A stretch of 64,000 nucleotides of DNA from an uncultured Bacillota bacterium (GTDB lineage: Bacteria; Bacillota; Clostridia; Lachnospirales; Lachnospiraceae), in contig CATWQE010000001.1 of NCBI GenBank assembly GCA_958352855.1, positions 196,596 through 260,595 on the forward strand. Direction: 5' to 3'. Of the stretch, positions 59,618 through 64,000 are shown in pieces. Numbering within the stretch: the first letter of the stretch is position 1; each line of letters begins with the position of its first letter. The notes beneath the pieces are model-generated. The model was not told the origin of the DNA. It saw only the letters and a program-made list of their open reading frames with translations, and ran no database searches. Position numbers and translations under genes: made by a program.

Positions 59618-61126
59618 TTATAGGTATTTTGCACTGAGTCTTAACAGTTCTTCCTGATTGGTTTCTTTGGTATTTACAATACCGGAAAGACGTCCATTGG
59701 ACATAACACCGATACGGTTGGTGATACCTAAAATCTCCGGCATTTCAGAAGAAACCACAATAATAGTCTTTCCTTCTTTTGCCATCTGAATAATCAGTTC
59801 ATAGATTTCATATTTCGCACCAACATCAATACCTCTGGTAGGTTCATCCATCATAAATACTTTTGGATTTCTTTCCAGCCATTTACCAAAAATAACTTTC
59901 TGCTGATTTCCACCGGAAAGGCTGGTAATCATATCATCCGGTCCCATACACTTTGTATGCATGACTTTGATTTCATTGTTTGTAGCTTTTATCATCTTGG
60001 AATCTGAAAGCGCAATACCGGACTTATACTGATTTAAGTTTGCAATGGTGGTGTTAAAGGTAAGGTCGCTCTTTAAAAAGAGACCATTGGCCTTTCGTTC
60101 CTCTGTAATCATGGCAAAACCATGTTCCATAGCTTCCTTGGCACTGTTAAAGTTCATAAGATGGTTATTAAAGTAAACACGTCCAGCAGCTCTGGTTCTT
60201 ACACCGAAGATGGTTTCCAGAAGCTCTGTACGTCCTGCACCAACCAGACCATACAGTCCAAAAATCTCTCCTTCTCTTACATCAAAGGAAATATCACTTA
60301 AATGAGGCTCAAATTTTGTGGAAAGATTCTGAACAGACAAAATAACATCCTTTGGTGTATTATCCACTGGCGGGAATCTGTTTTCCAAAGAACGTCCAAC
60401 CATAGCTGCAATAAGTTCGTTCATGTTGGTATCTTTTGAACTCTTGGTCATAACCAGGTTACCGTCACGAAGTACGGAAATCTCATCACAAATTTCAAAA
60501 ATCTCATCCATTTTATGAGAAATGTAAATCAGGGAAATGCCCTGGTCTTTCAACATTCTCATCATTTCAAACAGCTTCTCTACCTCCTGAATATTCAGAG
60601 AAGAGGTTGGCTCATCCAAAACAATAACTTTTGAATTATAAGAAATCGCTTTTGCAATTTCACACATCTGACGCTGGGAAACAGACATGTTTCTCATAGG
60701 CTGGGTCAGGTTTACTGTCATACCCAGCTTACGGAAAAGCTCAGAGGCTTCTCTCTTCATTCTGCCCTCATCAATAACCCCCATAGAATTACGTGGATAG
60801 CGTCCCAAAAACAGGTTATCAATTACATTTCTCTCCAGACACTGATTCAGCTCCTGGTGTACCATTGCAATACCATTCTCAAGAGCATCCTTGGGTCCGG
60901 AAAAACTGACCTCTTTTCCATCAAGGAAAATTTTTCCGTCATCCTTTTGATAAGTACCAAAAAGACATTTCATCATCGTTGACTTACCGGCGCCGTTTTC
61001 ACCCATCAGACCCATAACAGTTCCCTTTTTCACATCCAGGTTGATGTGATCCAGAACTCGGTTTCGTCCAAAGGATTTACTCATATCGCGTATCGATAAG
61101 ACGATATCCTCTTTCTTATCTGCCAT
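59618..61126 (-). CDS. mglA: MglA-type sugar ABC transporter ATPase (two ABC domains)
   Basis: 502 residues, two fused ABC domains. N-domain: Walker A GLMGENGAGKSTMM, signature MSVSQRQMCEIAKAI, Walker B VIVLDEPTSSLN. C-domain: degenerate P-loop GLYGLVGAGRTELLETIFG, intact signature SLSGGNQQKV, Walker B VFMMDEPTRGID. This is the standard layout of galactoside/ribose importers (MglA, RbsA). It lies 18 bases before mglC and about 100 bases after mglB with a hairpin between. Confidence 0.95.
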   Translation of the reverse strand: MADKKEDIVLSIRDMSKSFGRNRVLDHINLDVKKGTVMGLMGENGAGKSTMMKCLFGTYQKDDGKIFLDGKEVSFSGPKDALENGIAMVHQELNQCLERNVIDNLFLGRYPRNSMGVIDEGRMKREASELFRKLGMTVNLTQPMRNMSVSQRQMCEIAKAISYNSKVIVLDEPTSSLNIQEVEKLFEMMRMLKDQGISLIYISHKMDEIFEICDEISVLRDGNLVMTKSSKDTNMNELIAAMVGRSLENRFPPVDNTPKDVILSVQNLSTKFEPHLSDISFDVREGEIFGLYGLVGAGRTELLETIFGVRTRAAGRVYFNNHLMNFNSAKEAMEHGFAMITEERKANGLFLKSDLTFNTTIANLNQYKSGIALSDSKMIKATNNEIKVMHTKCMGPDDMITSLSGGNQQKVIFGKWLERNPKVFMMDEPTRGIDVGAKYEIYELIIQMAKEGKTIIVVSSEMPEILGITNRIGVMSNGRLSGIVNTKETNQEELLRLSAKYL

Positions 61127-61170
61127 ATTTTTTACTCCTGTATCTTACTATTTTGAATATCCTTAATCGG

Positions 61171-61198
61171 CTGTAGGGAGAATTTCTTCTCCCTACAG
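61171..61198 (-). other. Intercistronic hairpin between mglB and mglA
   Basis: Perfect 12-bp stem CTGTAGGGAGAA/TTCTCCCTACAG with a 4-base loop and no T-run after it on minus. Better as an mRNA-stabilising or processing hairpin that raises mglB over mglA than as a terminator. Confidence 0.65.
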
Positions 61199-61226
61199 AA
61201 CCTCTTTCATGTGATTTGAAATAGAC

Positions 61227-62537
61227 TTACTGATTCAGTAAAGCAGTGTAAGAAGCTGCGTTATCTGTTTTAACCATGTTGATAGCAAATGCATCATACT
61301 GACCTGGGTTTCCAAGACGGTTTGTGATGTTGGATTCTGTCTGTCCGTCACCACCGATGTATTCAACATCCAGGTTCAGAAGATCATCATAGTTCTGAAG
61401 CAGTGGCTGATATGTAGAGCTTAAGAAGTTATCAGAAGCATTGTAAATGTTCAGCCATACTTTCTTTTTCGGAGATTTGCTTTCGTCCAACTGATTGGAT
61501 ACTGCTTCAAATGTCTTAGTAGAATCTGTGAAGTCCTGATAGTTATCTGCTGTTACAGCAACGTTTAATGCATAGTAAGAACGTTCTTCTTCGCTGTATC
61601 TGTATTCGTTTTCACTCAGAACGTTTCCAGCTTCATCCGGTGTACCGATACCTGTATCAATATCAACACCGTCTAATGCGTTACGCAGTACACGAAGTGT
61701 CAGGTAAGCCTGTACGTCTGCATGCTGGCTGATAGTTCCGCCGTAGCCCTCTGCGATAGCTGCTACTGCATCGCTGTTAGCATCGTATCCGAATGTAGGA
61801 ACTTTGTTATCTTTTGACCATGCATTGAACATGGACATTCCCATACCATCGTTGTTAGAAACAACAACATCAATATCTTCACCAAAGGAAGAAGACCATG
61901 TGCCGATTGCGTTACCTGCTGTTGCAGCATCCCATGTAGCACCTGCAGAGTTCTTCATTTCCTGGGAACCTAACTCACGAACTGTAAATTTCTTTCCGCC
62001 TGCTTCTAATGTACCATCCTGAACTGCTGTAGCTTTTCCGTCTACGTTTGTTCCTACTGGTTCACTGTTGATATTTCCATCTTTTTCTACGCCTGTTCCA
62101 AGAGCTTTACGAACACCTCTTGTACGTGCAATAGAGTCATTATGTCCGATATCACCGATTGCAAGAACGTATCCGATTACACCGTCACCATTACGGTCAA
62201 TAGTATCTGCATGTTCTTCGATATATTCTTTAACCATCTGTCCCTGAAGTTCAGCACCCTGGTTTGCATCGAAACCTACATAATAGGTATCTTTGTTGAA
62301 GTTCAGAGCATTCATATCCAGTTCTCCTGTGGAGCTGTTGGATGGCTGACGGTTGAACCATACTAATGGTTTGTCCTTGTTTGCTACAGAAGAAGATTCT
62401 CCTTTAGAAGCAGTTTCTTCTTTTTTGGTTCCTTCTTCCTTTGTGTCTGTGTTTCCTGAATCACCGGAACCACCACATGCTGTAGCTGAGAACGCTAACA
62501 GAGCTGCCATTGTCCATAACACTAATTTTTTCTTCAT
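61227..62537 (-). CDS. mglB: MglB-type sugar-binding lipoprotein with circularly permuted domain order
   Basis: 436 residues. Lipobox SATAC (Cys 21), then a Lys/Glu/Ser linker. The binding domain starts in the middle of a normal MglB: KPLVWFNRQP (56-65), YYVGFDANQGAELQGQM, calcium loop DRNGDGVIGYV (114-124), VVVSNNDGMGM (225-235), PTFGYDANSDAV. The segment that begins normal MglB, KVWLNIYNASDNFLSSTYQPLL ... YDAFAINMVKTDNAASYTALLNQ (residues 359-436, trimmed), is at the C-terminus. ATG 62537 has AGGAGG upstream. It is the first gene of the importer; a -10 TATACT lies at 62594-62589. Confidence 0.88.
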   Translation of the reverse strand: MKKKLVLWTMAALLAFSATACGGSGDSGNTDTKEEGTKKEETASKGESSSVANKDKPLVWFNRQPSNSSTGELDMNALNFNKDTYYVGFDANQGAELQGQMVKEYIEEHADTIDRNGDGVIGYVLAIGDIGHNDSIARTRGVRKALGTGVEKDGNINSEPVGTNVDGKATAVQDGTLEAGGKKFTVRELGSQEMKNSAGATWDAATAGNAIGTWSSSFGEDIDVVVSNNDGMGMSMFNAWSKDNKVPTFGYDANSDAVAAIAEGYGGTISQHADVQAYLTLRVLRNALDGVDIDTGIGTPDEAGNVLSENEYRYSEEERSYYALNVAVTADNYQDFTDSTKTFEAVSNQLDESKSPKKKVWLNIYNASDNFLSSTYQPLLQNYDDLLNLDVEYIGGDGQTESNITNRLGNPGQYDAFAINMVKTDNAASYTALLNQ

Positions 62538-62690
62538 AATAATCCTCCTTCGGCGCACCCTCACTGAGTGCCTCTTGTTTATAATGGCAGTATACACAAT
62601 TATTCCAGGAAAAAATATAGAATATTTTTTTCTATTCATTCAAATTTTTAAGGTCTTTTCGGTTATATCCAATAAAACTATAGATTTTTT

Positions 62691-62697
62691 TGTCGAA
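62691..62697 (+). promoter_or_regulatory. Possible Spo0A box upstream of mglB
   Basis: Exact TGTCGAA about 150 bases upstream of mglB. Weak; such 7-mers occur by chance. Confidence 0.2.
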
Positions 62698-62716
62698 TTA
62701 TGCACACTCTGGACAA

Positions 62717-62764
62717 AAGAAAAATCCGAACAGAGCCAAAATCAGCTCCATTCGGATTTTTCTT
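62717..62764 (-). terminator. Terminator of the AGE-family isomerase gene
   Basis: 14-bp perfect stem AAGAAAAATCCGAA/TTCGGATTTTTCTT with an inner GAGC/GCTC pair; T-rich on minus. Confidence 0.85.
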
Positions 62765-62785
62765 GTATAATTTGTACTAAAAAAA

Positions 62786-64000
62786 TTAAATTTCTTTCCC
62801 TTCTTTTACAGCCGGCGCAATAGAAAGTTCCGGTGTGTGGTAGGGAATCAATGTTGCCTGGAATGCATGGTATAAATCAGATTTTCCCGGCCATACGGTT
62901 CCAATGACTTCATTTTTCTCATTCATCTGGTGGAACCAGGAACCATGTACATGATCCAGAACCTTTTCATCCAGGTATTCCATGAATTCTGCATAGTTTT
63001 CTGCATATTTCTCTTTTTTCGTTACATGATACAGTACAGCAGAAGTATTGATGGCTTCTGCCAGAGTCCAGTGCATCCTGTCATGAACCACTGGTTTTCC
63101 TTCCCAGTCTGTGGTGTATACAATACCAGGCGCCCCGTCTGCATTCCATGCATCTTCTACTGCGCGATTAAAGAGATTTTCAGCCGCTTCAATATATTTT
63201 TTCGCACCTTCCTGGTCATTTTTGTAAGTAGATAATGCCCACTGGGTAATAAGTCTTGACCATTCAATGCCATGTCCTGGTGTTGCTCCATATGGTTTGA
63301 ACTGGTCTGCAGGCTGTTCCTTGTTGCATTCTAAGTCTGCTACCCATTCTTTTGTGAAATGTTCCGGAATTCTCCAGTTGTTCTCAGAAGCCCATCCAAG
63401 AACATGGTCAATGATTCTTCCTGCGCGGATGCGGTATTTTTCATCTTTGGTTACATCTGCTGCTGCCAGAAATGCTTCTACGGTATGCATATTGGCATTT
63501 AATCCTCTGTAGTCATCCAGAACAGTAAACTCTGTATTCCAGGTATCACAGGAAAGTCCTTCTTCTTCGTTCCAGAAACGCAGGTCATAGAGCTTTAAGG
63601 CATCTTCTAACAATTCTTTTGCCCCTTCTACACCGGCCAGCACACCAGAAGAAGCAGCTAAAATCACAAATGCATGAGCATAGCACTGTTTATTCGGAAG
63701 GATTTCTCCTTCAGCAGTAAGTCCTGCATACCAGCCGCCATTTTTGTCATCATGAAGCTCTTCTCTTAATCCGCGAATGGCTGCTGCTGCCAGTTCCCCA
63801 CTTCCTTCATGTCCCAAAAAAGTACCAATGCTGTACACATGGGCCATACGGGAAGTAATCCATGTTTCACGATTTCTGTCTTTCCATGGAGTTCCGTCGT
63901 CTCCCAGATAATAAGAGCTTCCCTTTGGTGATGGAAAACCATGTCCAAAGCTCAACAGGTTCTCTGTAATTCCTTTTAAAAACCCTCTGTTTTCCTCGGT
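62786..64000 (-). CDS. AGE-family aldose-ketose isomerase, YihS-like (5' end beyond window)
   Basis: At least 404 residues; the frame is open to the right edge (the codons before 63955 read TEENRGFLKGITENLL), so the true start is outside. It aligns along its length with E. coli YihS: RMAHVYS, NANMHTVEAFL, GATPGHGIEWSRL, VYTTDWEGKPVVHDRMHW, GKSDLYHAFQA. The catalytic His/Arg/Glu set is present. Glutamines that hold the sulfonate in YihS appear replaced (SWFHQMN and GKSDLYH), which argues against sulfoquinovose and for mannose/fructose or another hexose. It is separated from mglB by its own terminator but may use the imported sugar. Confidence 0.85.
   Translation of the reverse strand, partial: TEENRGFLKGITENLLSFGHGFPSPKGSSYYLGDDGTPWKDRNRETWITSRMAHVYSIGTFLGHEGSGELAAAAIRGLREELHDDKNGGWYAGLTAEGEILPNKQCYAHAFVILAASSGVLAGVEGAKELLEDALKLYDLRFWNEEEGLSCDTWNTEFTVLDDYRGLNANMHTVEAFLAAADVTKDEKYRIRAGRIIDHVLGWASENNWRIPEHFTKEWVADLECNKEQPADQFKPYGATPGHGIEWSRLITQWALSTYKNDQEGAKKYIEAAENLFNRAVEDAWNADGAPGIVYTTDWEGKPVVHDRMHWTLAEAINTSAVLYHVTKKEKYAENYAEFMEYLDEKVLDHVHGSWFHQMNEKNEVIGTVWPGKSDLYHAFQATLIPYHTPELSIAPAVKEGKEI

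Overview
The window is a stretch of a low-to-moderate GC, spore-forming Clostridia chromosome, most likely a gut Lachnospiraceae of the Blautia/Roseburia type. The evidence is spoVG, a glgC-glgD pair, a DnaD/DnaB-like plus DnaI primosome operon, Rpn-type PD-(D/E)XK nucleases, AAA/PD-(D/E)XK proteins, LytTR/DUF3021 pairs, YesMN-type two-component systems and strong AGGAGG ribosome sites. The species call is inference; no rRNA is present.

Layout, left to right. 1-3.7 kb: Bce-type peptide-antibiotic module on the minus strand (ABC ATPase, permease, then a response regulator cut by the window edge), with a palindrome upstream that looks like the BceR operator. 3.9-4.9 kb: Rpn-family nuclease. 4.9-9.8 kb: TetR - ABC ATPase - giant coiled-coil FtsX permease, facing a tRNA-Pro(CGG) across an intergenic region built of two long perfect palindromes. 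10-19.5 kb: core genes: RsmF-type rRNA methyltransferase, glgC-glgD-spoVG, murC, and a dnaD/dnaB-like - dnaI - prs operon whose leader carries two DnaA-box clusters and Spo0A-box-like sites. 19.6-24.3 kb: accessory genes: AAA/PD-(D/E)XK protein, LytTR-DUF3021 regulators with an ABC-2 transporter, a degenerate ~53-bp tandem repeat array, and a small membrane protein.

24.4-35.8 kb: a pterin-cofactor island for tungsten (or molybdenum). moaA and a MOSC-MogA fusion run rightwards and meet a leftward run of aldehyde ferredoxin oxidoreductase (AOR) - moaD-like - thiF/moeB-like - tupA - tupB - tupC - moeA - moeA/PBP fusion - MOSC - moaC. The AOR leader matches the Moco/Tuco riboswitch. The set reads as tungstate uptake, cofactor synthesis and the tungsten enzyme that uses it; no moaE is present.

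35.9-52.3 kb: mostly housekeeping: YhaN/YhaO-like SbcCD pair, asnS, an M29 aminopeptidase, a secreted protein of unknown function, a class I methyltransferase, a second Rpn nuclease, a GH3 beta-glucosidase, a membrane metallophosphoesterase, an orphan HicB antitoxin and an AlbA_2/Schlafen-type regulator. 52.4-64 kb: a sugar island: AGE/YihS-family isomerase (cut by the right edge), an Mgl-type ABC transporter, then a YesM/YesN-like two-component system followed by two extra sugar-binding proteins that probably feed signals to the kinase.

The most unusual observations are in the sugar island. The transporter's binding protein appears to be a natural circular permutation of MglB, while a normally ordered MglB paralogue sits in the sensor operon. 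The MglC permease carries a roughly 200-residue cytoplasmic coiled-coil extension.
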